The notes beneath the pieces are model-generated. The model was not told where the DNA came from. It saw nothing but the letters and a program-made list of their open reading frames with translations, and ran no database searches. Made by a program: the position numbers and the translations under genes. Shown here piece by piece: positions 1-8,421 of a DNA stretch of 64,000 bases (position 1 is its first letter; each line of letters opens with the position of its first letter). The stretch is from Nocardioides sp. 1609 (GTDB taxonomy: Bacteria; Actinomycetota; Actinomycetes; Propionibacteriales; Nocardioidaceae). The DNA lies in contig NZ_SPUJ01000006.1 in NCBI RefSeq assembly GCF_004522105.1, positions 124,001 to 188,000 of the forward strand. The letters are read 5' to 3'.

Positions 1-1
1 C

Positions 2-1633
2 ACCGGCCTCGACGTCGAGGCCGTCACCGACGACGGCTCGCCGCGGGGCGAGGTCACGCTGGGGCTGTGGGAGCCGCCGCTCACGTCGTACGTCGGGGAG
101 AACGGCGCCCCGGTGCGCCGGGCCGCCACGTCGGAGACCGCCGACCTGCTCGCCGACCTCGTGGCCGAGGACGTGCACACCCTGGCGTTCGTGCGCTCGC
201 GACGCGGGGTCGAGCAGGTCGCGCTCACCGCGGCGGCGCTGCTGGAGGAGGTCGACCCGGCGCTGGCCGGCCGGGTGGCGGCCTACCGCGGCGGCTACCT
301 GCCCGAGGAGCGCCGGGCCCTGGAGGGCGCGCTGCGGCGCGGCGAGCTGGTCGGGCTGGCGGCCACGAACGCCCTCGAGCTCGGCATCGACGTCAGCGGG
401 CTCGACGCCGTCCTCATCGCCGGCTTCCCGGGCACCCGGGCGGCGCTGTGGCAGCAGGTCGGCCGGGCCGGCCGCGACGCCCAGGACGCACTCGGGATCC
501 TCGTCGCGCGCGACGACCCGCTCGACACCTACCTCGTGCACCACCCCGACGCGCTGCTCGGCCGACCGGTCGAGGCGCACGTCTTCGACCCCGGGAACCC
601 CTACGTGCTCGGCCCGCACCTCTGCGCGGCCGCGCAGGAGGTGCCGCTCACCGAGGCCGACCTGCCGATCTTCGGGCCGACCGCCCGCGAGGTGGTCGAC
701 GCGCTGGTCGAGCGCGGCCTGCTGCGCCGGCGTCCGCGCGGCTGGTTCTGGACCGACCGGCGCCGCGCCGCCGACCTCACCGACATCCGCAGCGCGGGCG
801 GCTCCCCGGTCACGCTCGTCGAGGACGTCACCGGCCGCGTGATCGGCACGGTCGACGCCGGGCGGGCCCACGGCACCGCCCACACCGGTGCGGTCTACCT
901 GCACCGCGGCGAGACCTGGCTGGTCGGTGAGCTCGACCTCGAGAGCCGGGTCGCCACCCTCGAGCGGGCCGACCCGGGCTACACCACCTCGGCCCGCGAC
1001 GTGACCGACATCGGGATCGTCGAGGAGCGCGAGCACCGCTCGTGGGGACGGTGCCGGCTCTCCTTCGGCGCCGTCGAGGTGTCGCAGCAGGTCGTGTCGT
1101 ACCTCAAGCGCCGCCAGCCGCACGGCGACGTGATCGGCGAGGTGCCGCTCGACCTGCCGGCGACCTCGCTGACCACGACGGCCGTCTGGTGGACGGTGCC
1201 CGACGACGTCCTCGCCGCGTCCGGCCTGCTCGAGGCCGACCTGCCCGGCTCGGCCCACGCCGCGGAGCACTGCGCGATCGGGCTGCTCCCCCTCGTCGCG
1301 ACCTGCGACCGCTGGGACATCGGCGGCGTCTCGACCGCCCGGCACGCCGACACCGGTGAGCTGACCGTCTTCGTGCACGACGGCCAGCCCGGCGGCGCCG
1401 GCTTCTCCGAGCGCGGCTTCCACGCGGCCCGCCGCTGGCTGACGGCGACCCGCGAGGCGATCGCGTCGTGCGCCTGCGAGCGGGGCTGCCCGTCGTGCGT
1501 GCAGTCGCCCAAGTGCGGCAACCAGAACAACCCGCTCGACAAGGCCGGCGCGGTCGCCCTGCTCGACGTGCTGCTCACCGAGGCCGACGACGACCCCGGC
1601 GAGGACGGCCCGGACGGCGCCGGCAGGGCGTAG
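2..1633 (+). CDS. DEAD/DEAH-box helicase with DUF1998 domain (3' part)
   Basis: C-terminal part of a superfamily 2 helicase; the 5' end lies before the window and the frame is open from base 2. The second RecA-like domain shows motif V (TNALELGID) and motif VI (QQVGRAGR). A DUF1998 region follows, ending in a cysteine cluster (CACERGCPSC...KCGNQN) that probably binds zinc, as in the MrfA/YprA family. Known members are 3'-5' DNA helicases linked to DNA repair. An orthologous helicase (Rv3649 in M. tuberculosis) sits beside the same Tad cluster, so this is core synteny. Family certain; biological role inferred. Confidence 0.92.
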   Translation, partial: TGLDVEAVTDDGSPRGEVTLGLWEPPLTSYVGENGAPVRRAATSETADLLADLVAEDVHTLAFVRSRRGVEQVALTAAALLEEVDPALAGRVAAYRGGYLPEERRALEGALRRGELVGLAATNALELGIDVSGLDAVLIAGFPGTRAALWQQVGRAGRDAQDALGILVARDDPLDTYLVHHPDALLGRPVEAHVFDPGNPYVLGPHLCAAAQEVPLTEADLPIFGPTAREVVDALVERGLLRRRPRGWFWTDRRRAADLTDIRSAGGSPVTLVEDVTGRVIGTVDAGRAHGTAHTGAVYLHRGETWLVGELDLESRVATLERADPGYTTSARDVTDIGIVEEREHRSWGRCRLSFGAVEVSQQVVSYLKRRQPHGDVIGEVPLDLPATSLTTTAVWWTVPDDVLAASGLLEADLPGSAHAAEHCAIGLLPLVATCDRWDIGGVSTARHADTGELTVFVHDGQPGGAGFSERGFHAARRWLTATREAIASCACERGCPSCVQSPKCGNQNNPLDKAGAVALLDVLLTEADDDPGEDGPDGAGRA

Positions 1634-1642
1634 CCTGCAGCC

Positions 1643-1954
1643 ATGCTGATCCTGGGCCTCGTGGTCATCCTCGTGGGGGCCGTCCTCGTCGTCGGAGGCC
1701 TGTTCACGACCGAGGTGAAGGGCGGCGACGTCGAGATCCTCGGCGTCGGTGTCAGCCCATCGGCTCTCTTCGTCGTCGGGCTGGTGGCCGGTCTCTGCAT
1801 CCTGGTGGGCCTGTGGCTCACGAAGTGGGGCACCCAGCGCGGGCTGCGCCAGCGCAAGGAGCAGAAGAAGATCGACGAGCTCTCCGAGAAGCTCGACCGG
1901 GCCGACGCCGGACGCCGTCGCGACCTCGACGACGACCCCGACTACCGGGCCTGA
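1643..1954 (+). CDS. Small two-helix membrane protein
   Basis: 103-residue protein I cannot assign to a named family. Two hydrophobic helices (about residues 2-23 and 42-60) flank a short glycine-rich loop, followed by a strongly charged, probably cytoplasmic tail rich in Lys, Arg and Asp. A TAGCCT box (1631-1636), which includes the helicase stop codon, lies six bases before the ATG, and there is no Shine-Dalgarno motif, so a leaderless transcript is likely. Its last 13 bases overlap the convergent Tad-cluster gene. Confidence 0.75.
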   Translation: MLILGLVVILVGAVLVVGGLFTTEVKGGDVEILGVGVSPSALFVVGLVAGLCILVGLWLTKWGTQRGLRQRKEQKKIDELSEKLDRADAGRRRDLDDDPDYRA

Positions 1955-2301
1955 GCCGGCCCGGCCCGCGCCTGGGCGGCGAGGTCGCCGGACTGACCGA
2001 GCCAGCGTGGACCGGCCACCTCGACGACGACGCGGACGTCGCGACCCTCGACCGAGCACGCCGTGACCGTCGCGCCGTTGGCGGCGGCGACCGTGGCGGC
2101 GGCGCCGCACCCGTCGGACCCGCGCGCCAGGGACTGCGCGGCGGCGAGGGCCGCGAGGTCGGCCGCGGCCTGGGCGGTGCGGTGTCCGACCACGAGCGCG
2201 GCGACCACGCCGAGCGCGGCGCCGACCAGGAGCAGGACACCGGCGAGCGCCAGCGTGACGACGGTCGCGCCCCCGCGCTCCTGACCCGTCCCCCGGGTCA
2301 T
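1942..2301 (-). CDS. TadE/TadG-like pseudopilin-type protein (Rv3654c-like)
   Basis: 119 residues: a short basic N-terminus, one long hydrophobic helix (about residues 12-39), then an Ala-rich region and two cysteines in a small globular tail. Position (last gene of the Tad operon, four-base overlap with the TadE gene) and architecture match the Rv3654c family, annotated as helicase/secretion neighbourhood TadE-like proteins. Probably a minor membrane-anchored subunit of the pilus-like apparatus. Molecular function of the family is not established. Confidence 0.8.
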   Translation of the reverse strand: MTRGTGQERGGATVVTLALAGVLLLVGAALGVVAALVVGHRTAQAAADLAALAAAQSLARGSDGCGAAATVAAANGATVTACSVEGRDVRVVVEVAGPRWLGQSGDLAAQARAGPAQAR

Positions 2302-2717
2302 CCCGGCTCCTCGACCAGCGCGGTGGCCTCGGCGCGGACCGTGACGGCCGGCAGGAAGTCGAAGAGCCCCCCAGGCCCCTCGACCCGCGCCGTCGCCTCG
2401 GCCACGACCGAGTCGCCCGCACTGCGGACGGTGACCCGACCGCCGTCGGGCACCACGCGCTGGCCGGCGGCCACCGCGGCGGCCTCGTCGTCGCCCCGGG
2501 CCACCGCGCGGGCCGTCTCGCGAGCCGCGTCGACGGCCCGGACCTGCGCCGCCCCGACCGAGAGCAGCCAGACCAGCCCGATGGTGAGGGCGACCAGCAG
2601 CGGCAGGGCCATGGCCAGCTCGGCCGTCACCGCGCCGCGCTGGCCGCGCTGGCCGCGCCGGCAGCGGCGGCCACGGCGGCCGGGCACGGCTGCCCGGACG
2701 GGTCGGCTGAGCCTCAT
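2298..2717 (-). CDS. TadE family protein
   Basis: 139 residues from ATG 2717. An Arg-rich N-terminus is followed by a GAVTAELAMALPLLVALTIG-type segment: the glycine/glutamate prepilin-like junction and single transmembrane helix typical of TadE minor pseudopilins. The C-terminal half is a small predicted extracytoplasmic domain. Overlaps the pilin gene upstream and the next gene downstream by four bases each, so translation is probably coupled. Longer in-frame upstream starts are unlikely because they run through the pilin gene. Confidence 0.85.
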   Translation of the reverse strand: MRLSRPVRAAVPGRRGRRCRRGQRGQRGAVTAELAMALPLLVALTIGLVWLLSVGAAQVRAVDAARETARAVARGDDEAAAVAAGQRVVPDGGRVTVRSAGDSVVAEATARVEGPGGLFDFLPAVTVRAEATALVEEPG

Positions 2718-2905
2718 CCGATGCCCAGCAGGCCGAGCACGTGGTCGAACAGGGTCCTCAGCAGCCGGTCGCCGAAGCCGCCGGAGAGCAGCTTGTAGAG
2801 CAGGCCGGCCAGGCCGGCCCCGGCCGCCGTGCCCACGGCGTACTCGGCGGTGGTGATGCCGTCGTCGCTCCGGCGGCGGCTGGTCGTGCGGGTCGTGCGG
2901 GTCAT
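2714..2905 (-). CDS. DUF4244 protein, Flp-pilin-like major subunit candidate
   Basis: 63-residue protein: basic leader, then a GITTAEYAVGTAAGAGLAG motif and hydrophobic helix, resembling class IV Flp prepilins, where cleavage follows Gly and position +5 is Glu. DUF4244 proteins occupy this position in actinobacterial Tad clusters. A good AGGAGG ribosome site lies five bases before the ATG, better than those of its operon neighbours, which rely on overlaps. It is separated from tadC by a 136-base gap containing a hairpin, consistent with separate or enhanced expression of the most abundant subunit. Confidence 0.85.
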   Translation of the reverse strand: MTRTTRTTSRRRSDDGITTAEYAVGTAAGAGLAGLLYKLLSGGFGDRLLRTLFDHVLGLLGIG

Positions 2906-2923
2906 GCGGGCCTCCTCGGTCCC

Positions 2924-2942
2924 GAGCCGCCCGGTGCGGCTC
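2924..2942 (-). promoter_or_regulatory. Hairpin in the leader of the pilin-like gene
   Basis: Perfect 7-bp inverted repeat (GAGCCGC/GCGGCTC, 5-base loop) between tadC and the DUF4244 gene, just before its ribosome-binding site. It could be a 5' stabilising or attenuating structure that sets pilin to machinery stoichiometry. There is no T-run, so it is not a typical intrinsic terminator. Confidence 0.4.
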
Positions 2943-3041
2943 TGACCGAACTGTGCGGTCCGGCACCGACGGCCCGCACCCCGTCGACCGCGGCCTGTGG
3001 AGAACCCCGGAGACCGCCTGCCTGTGGACGATCGCGCGCCG

Positions 3042-3788
3042 TCACGACCAGCCCATCGTGCTCACGAGGCCTGCGACGAGCGGCACGATGCCGATGAGCA
3101 CGAACGACGGCAGCAGGCACAGCCCCAGCGGCACCGCCGCCTTGACGCCGATGGCGCGGGCGCGGTCCTCGACGCTCGACCGCGCGGTGCGGGCGAGGTC
3201 GTCGGCGAGCCGCTCGACCGACGTGACGACCGAGGCGCCGGTGTCGTGGGCACGGGCCAGGGTGCGGCCGAGCGGCGCCAGCTCGGGGTCGCGCACCAGG
3301 TCGGCCCACACCGAGACGTCGGGGACGCCGAGGCGCAGCCGCGCCGCGACCGGGGTCAGCCGGTCGGCGGCCGCGCCCGGCAGCGAGGCCGCCACCAGGA
3401 CGACGGCGTCCGCCGGGGCCGCACCCGACCGCAGCGCCGCGGCCACCAGGGTGACCACGGCGGGCAGGTCGCGGCGCACCTCGTCGCGGCGGCGGCGCTC
3501 CTGCGGTGACTCCGCCCGCCCGATCGCCACCCACGCCGCGACCGTCCCCGCGGCGGCGCCCACGAGGCCGGCCGAGCCACCGACGACGGTGGCCACGCCG
3601 GCGCCGGCGAGCACGGAGCAGAGCAGCCGGTGCCGGCGCAGCAGGCCGTCACGGGTCGGCGGACGCCGCTGCCGGACGTCGCCGGCCCCCGTCCTCGGCC
3701 GGGACGGCACGAGCAGCGCGACCGCGGCCGCCGTCGCCAGCACCGCCAGCACGGCCGGTGCCGCCGGCATCGACGAGACGGCGGTCAC
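3042..3788 (-). CDS. Type II secretion F-family protein (TadC-like)
   Basis: 248 residues from GTG 3788, which overlaps the tadB stop (GTGA). N-terminal hydrophobic segment, a T2SSF cytoplasmic domain with the ERRRRDEVRRDLPAVVTLVA-like helix, and C-terminal paired membrane helices (residues ~215-245). Polytopic inner-membrane platform protein of the Tad pilus/secretion machine. An alternative start is ATG 3770. It is the downstream partner of the TadB-like gene, as in other actinobacterial Tad clusters. Confidence 0.85.
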   Translation of the reverse strand: MTAVSSMPAAPAVLAVLATAAAVALLVPSRPRTGAGDVRQRRPPTRDGLLRRHRLLCSVLAGAGVATVVGGSAGLVGAAAGTVAAWVAIGRAESPQERRRRDEVRRDLPAVVTLVAAALRSGAAPADAVVLVAASLPGAAADRLTPVAARLRLGVPDVSVWADLVRDPELAPLGRTLARAHDTGASVVTSVERLADDLARTARSSVEDRARAIGVKAAVPLGLCLLPSFVLIGIVPLVAGLVSTMGWS

Positions 3789-4567
3789 GGTCGGTCGACC
3801 TCGCGGGCGAGCGCCTCGATCCAGGCGAGCCCCGCCACCGCGAAGGCCAGCCCCAGCGCGAGACAGGCCAGGCCGAGGGGGTGGCCGAGCAGGAACCCCC
3901 ACGGGTCGCCGCCGGCGCCCGATCCCATCGTCAGCGCCAGCAGGGGCAGCGCCGCGACGAGCTTGGCGGTCGCCCGGGCCGAGGCCAGCTCGCCGGCGAC
4001 GACCCGGCGGGTCGCCTGGGCACCGCGCAGGTCGCGGGCGACGTGGTCGAGGGTGTCGGCGAGCCCCTGGCCGGTGCGGTGCGCCACCTGCCAGGCCGCT
4101 CCGACGATGCGGAGGTCGGCGGCGCCGGGCGTGGCCGCCGCCGCGCGCCAGGCCGCGGGGACGTCGGCGCCGACCCTCTGCGCCTCCGCCACCTCGGCCA
4201 GCGCCGGCCAGTCGTCGACCGCGCAGTCGAGCGCCGCACCCGGTGGCCGGCCCGCGGCGAGCTCGGCCGCGAGCGTCTCGCACGCCCCGAGGACGAGGGC
4301 GCCGGTGCGGGCGGCCTCGAGGCGGGCCCGTCGCGCCTGGAAGAGGCGGTGGGCGGCGATGCCGGCGGCCGCCACGATCGCGGTCAGCGCGACCTGCGCG
4401 GGCGTGGCCCCCGCCACCACCAGCGCGAGCGGGACCGCGCCGAGGAGGGGCACCGTGCGGCGGTCGAGGATCACGGCCGGCGGCCGCGGCACCGACGGCC
4501 GCGCGGGGACCAGCAGCAGCACCGCCAGCCCGGCGGCGAGGGCGGCCACCCAGCCGGTCGCGGTCAC
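3785..4567 (-). CDS. Type II secretion F-family protein (TadB-like)
   Basis: 260 residues from GTG 4567, overlapping the tadA stop by four bases. Two N-terminal membrane helices, a cytoplasmic T2SSF domain with a conserved HRTGQGLADTLDHVARDLR-type segment, then two C-terminal helices (residues ~200-255). Together with TadC it should form the membrane platform engaged by the TadA ATPase. Longer upstream in-frame extensions are shadow translation of tadA. Confidence 0.85.
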   Translation of the reverse strand: MTATGWVAALAAGLAVLLLVPARPSVPRPPAVILDRRTVPLLGAVPLALVVAGATPAQVALTAIVAAAGIAAHRLFQARRARLEAARTGALVLGACETLAAELAAGRPPGAALDCAVDDWPALAEVAEAQRVGADVPAAWRAAAATPGAADLRIVGAAWQVAHRTGQGLADTLDHVARDLRGAQATRRVVAGELASARATAKLVAALPLLALTMGSGAGGDPWGFLLGHPLGLACLALGLAFAVAGLAWIEALAREVDRP

Positions 4568-5736
4568 GGGTCGCCCACCGCCTCCTCGAGCCGGTCGAGG
4601 AGGCGGCCCAGCGCCGGGCCCTCGTGGACGGTGAGGTCGCGGTCGACCCGGACGGCGACGTCCATCCTCACCAGGCCGGCCGGGTCGCGCGACGGGACGG
4701 CGACCTGAGCGACCCGCCGGGCGCCGTCGGGCGCGCGCGCCAGGTGGACGACCGCATCGACCGCGGAGGCGAGCTGGCTGTGCGCGGCCTCCCGTCCGAG
4801 CCCGGCGGCCAGGGCGAGCGCCTCCACCCGGGCCGGGACGTCGACCGCGGAGTTGGCGTGCAGGGTGCCGCAGCCGCCCTCGTGGCCGGTGTTGAGGGCG
4901 GCGAGCAGCTCGACGACCTCCCCGCCGCGGACCTCGCCGACGACGAGCCGGTCGGGCCGCATCCGCAGCGCCTGGCGCACCAGGGTGCGGACCTCGACCG
5001 CACCGGCTCCCTCGAGGTTGGCCGGGCGTCCCTCGAGCCCGACGACGTGCGGGTGGTCGGGCCGCAGCTCGGAGGCGTCCTCGACGACGACCAGCCGCTC
5101 GGTCGGGGACACCCGCCCCAGCAGGGCCGCCAGGAGGGTGGTCTTGCCCGATCCGGTGCCGCCGCTGACCAGGAAGGCCAGCCGGGCGGCGAGCATCCGC
5201 TCCAGCAGGACCGCCACCGCGCTCGGCACCATCCGCGCCGCGACCAGTGCGTCGAGGGTGAAGCCGCCACGGCGCGGCACCCGGAGCGAGATCACGGTGC
5301 CGGGCCGGGCGACCGGCGCGAGGACGGCGTGGAACCGGGTGCCGTCGGCGAGCCGGAGGTCGACGTACGGGGCGGCGTCGTCGAGCCGGCGTCCGCCGAG
5401 GCCGGCCAGCCGCTGGGCGAGCCGGCGCACCGAGGCCTCGTCGGGGAACGTGACGTCGCTGCGTTCGAGGCCGGACCCGCGGTCGAGGTAGACCGCGCCG
5501 GCGCCGTTGACCAGGACGTCGGTCGTGCCCGGCAGCCGGAGCAACGGCTCCAGCGGACCCGCCCCGACGACGTCGCGGCGCAGCGCCTCGTGCACGGCGA
5601 GGACCATGGCGTCGCCGACCGGACGGCCCGCCGCACGCAGCGTCTCCGCGACCCGGTGCGGCGTCAGCTCGCCCGGGCTGCCGGCCAGCCGTTCGCGGAC
5701 CTCCTCGACGAGGACAGCCGGCGCCGAGCCGCTCAC
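4564..5736 (-). CDS. TadA/CpaF-family secretion ATPase
   Basis: 390 residues from GTG 5736. Hexameric type II/IV secretion ATPase powering pilin assembly. Walker A GGTGSGKTT (residue ~190), acidic VVVEDASEL segment, Walker B-region LVVGEVRGGEVVELL and the His-box GTLHANS are all present; the N-terminal domain of the CpaF type precedes them. The extended N-terminus from an ATG at 5829 would overlap the CpaE gene by 56 bases and is low complexity, so I prefer the GTG. All catalytic motifs look intact. Confidence 0.9.
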   Translation of the reverse strand: MSGSAPAVLVEEVRERLAGSPGELTPHRVAETLRAAGRPVGDAMVLAVHEALRRDVVGAGPLEPLLRLPGTTDVLVNGAGAVYLDRGSGLERSDVTFPDEASVRRLAQRLAGLGGRRLDDAAPYVDLRLADGTRFHAVLAPVARPGTVISLRVPRRGGFTLDALVAARMVPSAVAVLLERMLAARLAFLVSGGTGSGKTTLLAALLGRVSPTERLVVVEDASELRPDHPHVVGLEGRPANLEGAGAVEVRTLVRQALRMRPDRLVVGEVRGGEVVELLAALNTGHEGGCGTLHANSAVDVPARVEALALAAGLGREAAHSQLASAVDAVVHLARAPDGARRVAQVAVPSRDPAGLVRMDVAVRVDRDLTVHEGPALGRLLDRLEEAVGDP

Positions 5737-5773
5737 GCGGGGTCCCCGGGACGTCGTCCACGGCCCGGGGTGC

Positions 5774-6859
5774 TCATGCCGCCGCGGTCGAGCGGGCCGC
5801 CAGGCCGCCGAGCAGGTCGGCGCAGGCACGCCCGAGCGGGCCGCGGTGCGAGCGCACCGGGCCGAGCCCGAGGTCGATCGCCTCGGCGATCCGGCGCTGC
5901 TCGGGCACCGTGGCGAGCACCGGCCGCGCCGTCGCCCGCGCGATGTCGCGCCGGTCGAGCCCGGTGCCGCGCACGACCAGGGCGGGCGACGCGCGCCCGG
6001 CCATCCGGGCGCAGAGACGGGCGGCCGAGGCCAGCCCGGTGACGGTCGGCACCACGACGACCAGCAGGACGTCGCACCGCGACGCCACCTCGTCGACGAG
6101 CGCGTCGGCGGTGCGTGGCAGGTCGACGACGACGGCGTCGTGACCGCGGCGGGCCGCGGACAGGGCCTCGCGCACGGCGAAGGCCTGCAGCGTCGCGGTC
6201 GAGCCGGCGTGCCAGGTGAGCACGCCGAGCCGGCCGCGGCGGGGCAGCGCGTCGCGCAGGGCCCGCGCGCTCAGCCGGCCCGAGGTCTCGCAGAGCGCGT
6301 CCCAGCGGAAGCCGTCGGCACGGTCGAGCCCGAGGACGTGGTCGAGGCCGGGCCCGAGCGGGTCGCAGTCGAGGACGACGGCGTCGCCGGTGCGCGCGGC
6401 GGTCTGCGCCAGCGCGCAGGCCAGGGTCGTCGCCCCGGCACCGCCGGAGCCGCCCATCACCCCGACGACCAGCCCCCGGGGCCGGCCGGGCTCACCGAGG
6501 TCGGTCAGCGTCTCGACGACCCAGCCCTCGGACCGCGGCAGCCCGGCGACGTTCTCCGCGCCCAGCACCATGCCGGCGCGGAAGAGGTCGTTCTCGGCGG
6601 GACCCCACGAGATGACGTGGACGCCGTCGCGCCGCCCGGGCGCGAGGTCGGCGACCGCGGCGGCCAGGTCGGCTCCGACCAGGACGACGGGCGCCCGCGC
6701 CCACGAGCGCAGGACGGCGGCGGCGTCGCCGACCACCTCGGGGGCGACGCCGGCCGCCGCGGCGAGGCGCAGCAGCTCGTCGCGCAGGGTCTCGTCGGCG
6801 GTCGCGACGAGCGGGGCGGCCGCCGGGGCGGCGAGGGTGGTGGTCCGTGGGTTCGACAT
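5774..6859 (-). CDS. CpaE-like / septum-site-determining (Ssd) MinD-family protein
   Basis: 361 residues, first gene of the Tad operon. Residues 1-115 form a receiver-like domain; from about 130 a MinD/ParA-type P-loop reads GGSGGAGATTLA, a lysine-poor deviant Walker A typical of CpaE, followed by VVLDCDPLGPGLDHVLG and VVVDLPR. CpaE homologues localise pilus assembly at the cell pole; the M. tuberculosis homologue Rv3660c has been called Ssd because it affects septation. The ATG at 6859 starts about 130 bases from the divergent HAD gene. Confidence 0.85.
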   Translation of the reverse strand: MSNPRTTTLAAPAAAPLVATADETLRDELLRLAAAAGVAPEVVGDAAAVLRSWARAPVVLVGADLAAAVADLAPGRRDGVHVISWGPAENDLFRAGMVLGAENVAGLPRSEGWVVETLTDLGEPGRPRGLVVGVMGGSGGAGATTLACALAQTAARTGDAVVLDCDPLGPGLDHVLGLDRADGFRWDALCETSGRLSARALRDALPRRGRLGVLTWHAGSTATLQAFAVREALSAARRGHDAVVVDLPRTADALVDEVASRCDVLLVVVVPTVTGLASAARLCARMAGRASPALVVRGTGLDRRDIARATARPVLATVPEQRRIAEAIDLGLGPVRSHRGPLGRACADLLGGLAARSTAAA

Positions 6860-6988
6860 GCCGCCACGCTGCCCGTCCTCGCCCACCGCCGCCGCCCCTC
6901 GACCCCGGGCCTGGGGAGAAGCCGCCGATCGACGGGCCTGTGGACGAGAAGTGGTCATCGCGGACCCGCGGCCCCCTAGGGTGGAGCC

Positions 6989-7780
6989 ATGGCGCCCGCC
7001 GCGGCCTTCTTCGACCTCGACAAGACGATCATCGCGAAGTCGAGCACGCTCGCGTTCTCGAAGCCGTTCCAGGCCGGCGGCCTCATCTCGCGCCGGGCGA
7101 TGCTGCGCTCGACGTACGCCCAGTTCGTCTACCTCGTCGGCGGCGCCGACCACGACCAGATGGAGAAGCTGCGGCAGTTCATGTCGCAGCTCGTCGCCGG
7201 CTGGGACGTCGCCACGGTGCGCGAGATCGTCGCCGACACCCTGCACAACGTCGTCGACCCGATCGTCTACGACGAGGCGGTCGGCCTCATCGCCGAGCAC
7301 TCCCTGGCCGGCCGCGACGTCATCATCGTCTCGGCGTCCGGCTCCGAGGTCGTCGAGCCGATCGGCGACCTCCTGGGCGCCGACCACGTCATCGCCTCGC
7401 GGCTCGAGGTCGTCGACGGCCACTACACCGGCGAGATCGACTACTACGCCTACGCCGAGGAGAAGGCCCGCGCGATCCGCGACCTCGCCGAGCGCAACGG
7501 CTACGACCTGGCGCAGTGCTACGGCTACAGCGACTCGGTGACCGACGTCCCGATGCTCGAGGCCGTCGGGTTCCCGCACGCGGTCAACCCCGACAAGGAG
7601 CTGCGCAGGCACGCCGCCGCCGCCGGCTGGCCGGTCCTCGTGTTCGACAAGCCGGTCGCGCTCCGCACCCGCGTGCCGCTCCCCCCGGCCGGCCCGACGC
7701 TGGCCGCCCTCGCCGTCGGCGGGGCGGTCGCCGTGGGCGGCGTGCTGTGGGCCAGCGCGCGCCGGCGCCGCGTCGGCTGA
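6989..7780 (+). CDS. HAD-IB family hydrolase (Rv3661-like)
   Basis: 263 residues. HAD motif I is FFDLDKTII, motif II lies around IIVSASGSE, and motif IV is YSDSVTDVPML, as in SerB/PSP-like HAD-IB phosphatases. A single hydrophobic helix (about 230-250) followed by an Arg-rich end suggests C-terminal membrane anchoring. Streptomyces relatives are annotated as morphological-differentiation-associated proteins; substrate unknown. A TAGGGT box six bases before ATG and no ribosome site point to a leaderless mRNA. Divergent from the Tad operon, as in mycobacteria. Confidence 0.9.
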   Translation: MAPAAAFFDLDKTIIAKSSTLAFSKPFQAGGLISRRAMLRSTYAQFVYLVGGADHDQMEKLRQFMSQLVAGWDVATVREIVADTLHNVVDPIVYDEAVGLIAEHSLAGRDVIIVSASGSEVVEPIGDLLGADHVIASRLEVVDGHYTGEIDYYAYAEEKARAIRDLAERNGYDLAQCYGYSDSVTDVPMLEAVGFPHAVNPDKELRRHAAAAGWPVLVFDKPVALRTRVPLPPAGPTLAALAVGGAVAVGGVLWASARRRRVG

Positions 7781-7834
7781 CGAGCCGGAACGTTCCATCT
7801 GCCCCACCCGGCCCGCCCCGCCTAGTTTCGGGCC

Positions 7835-8419
7835 ATGGCAGACGCACCGGACCTCGGCTACGACGACGTCAAGCGCGGCGCGCCGCCGGCCGACGCACCC
7901 CCCGGCACACCCACCGACACACCCACCGGCCCCACCGCCGACGCCGGCGCCGACCCCGGGCTCCCGGCGGTCGCGCTGCGGCTCGTGACGACGTACGCCG
8001 ACCGCACCCGTCGCGTCGACATCGCCCTGGCCGCGGAGGAGTCGGTGGCGATCGAGGACGGCGAGGCCACGACGTTCCCGACCGAGCGGCTGTGGCCGGT
8101 CGTGCGCTCGATGCTGCCGCCGATCGACCGGCTCACCGCCGACCCGGAGGGACGCCCGGCGACCGGTTCGCACCGCCCCGGTCCGACGTTCGCCGACGAC
8201 TGCCGGGCGTTCGTGGCGCTCGCGACCGTCGTCGACGAGGGGGTCAGCGTGCGCACCTGGCTGGCCACCGACGACGACCTGTGGTCGGTGACCCCGCAGC
8301 CCGACGGGTCCAACGACATCAGCCCGGCCCCGGACGGCGCCGTCGCCGACCTGCTCGTCTGGGACGTCACCGCCGCGCTGGAGACCCTCGTCCACCGCCA
8401 CGAGCAGAGGGCCTCCTGA
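7835..8419 (+). CDS. Hypothetical protein, first gene of a three-gene insert
   Basis: 194 residues, not recognised. The first ~45 residues are a Pro/Ala/Thr/Asp-rich, probably disordered linker with short PTDTPTG-like repetition; the rest is a compact acidic alpha/beta domain with no signal peptide or membrane helix. A TAGTTT box six bases before the ATG suggests leaderless expression. It ends three bases before the WXG/hydrolase gene, so the two are probably co-transcribed. A chaperone or accessory role for that protein is speculation from context. Confidence 0.7.
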   Translation: MADAPDLGYDDVKRGAPPADAPPGTPTDTPTGPTADAGADPGLPAVALRLVTTYADRTRRVDIALAAEESVAIEDGEATTFPTERLWPVVRSMLPPIDRLTADPEGRPATGSHRPGPTFADDCRAFVALATVVDEGVSVRTWLATDDDLWSVTPQPDGSNDISPAPDGAVADLLVWDVTAALETLVHRHEQRAS

Positions 8420-8421
8420 CC

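Noticed and set aside
5733..5777. Short ATG frame between the CpaE and tadA genes (ATGA at 5777)
   Set aside because: Only 14 codons before a stop and out of frame with tadA; not a gene and not the tadA start.
2953..6042. Very long plus-strand open frame across the Tad operon
   Set aside because: Arg/Pro/Ala-rich translation without domain features; antisense shadow of tadA/tadB/tadC caused by high GC third positions.
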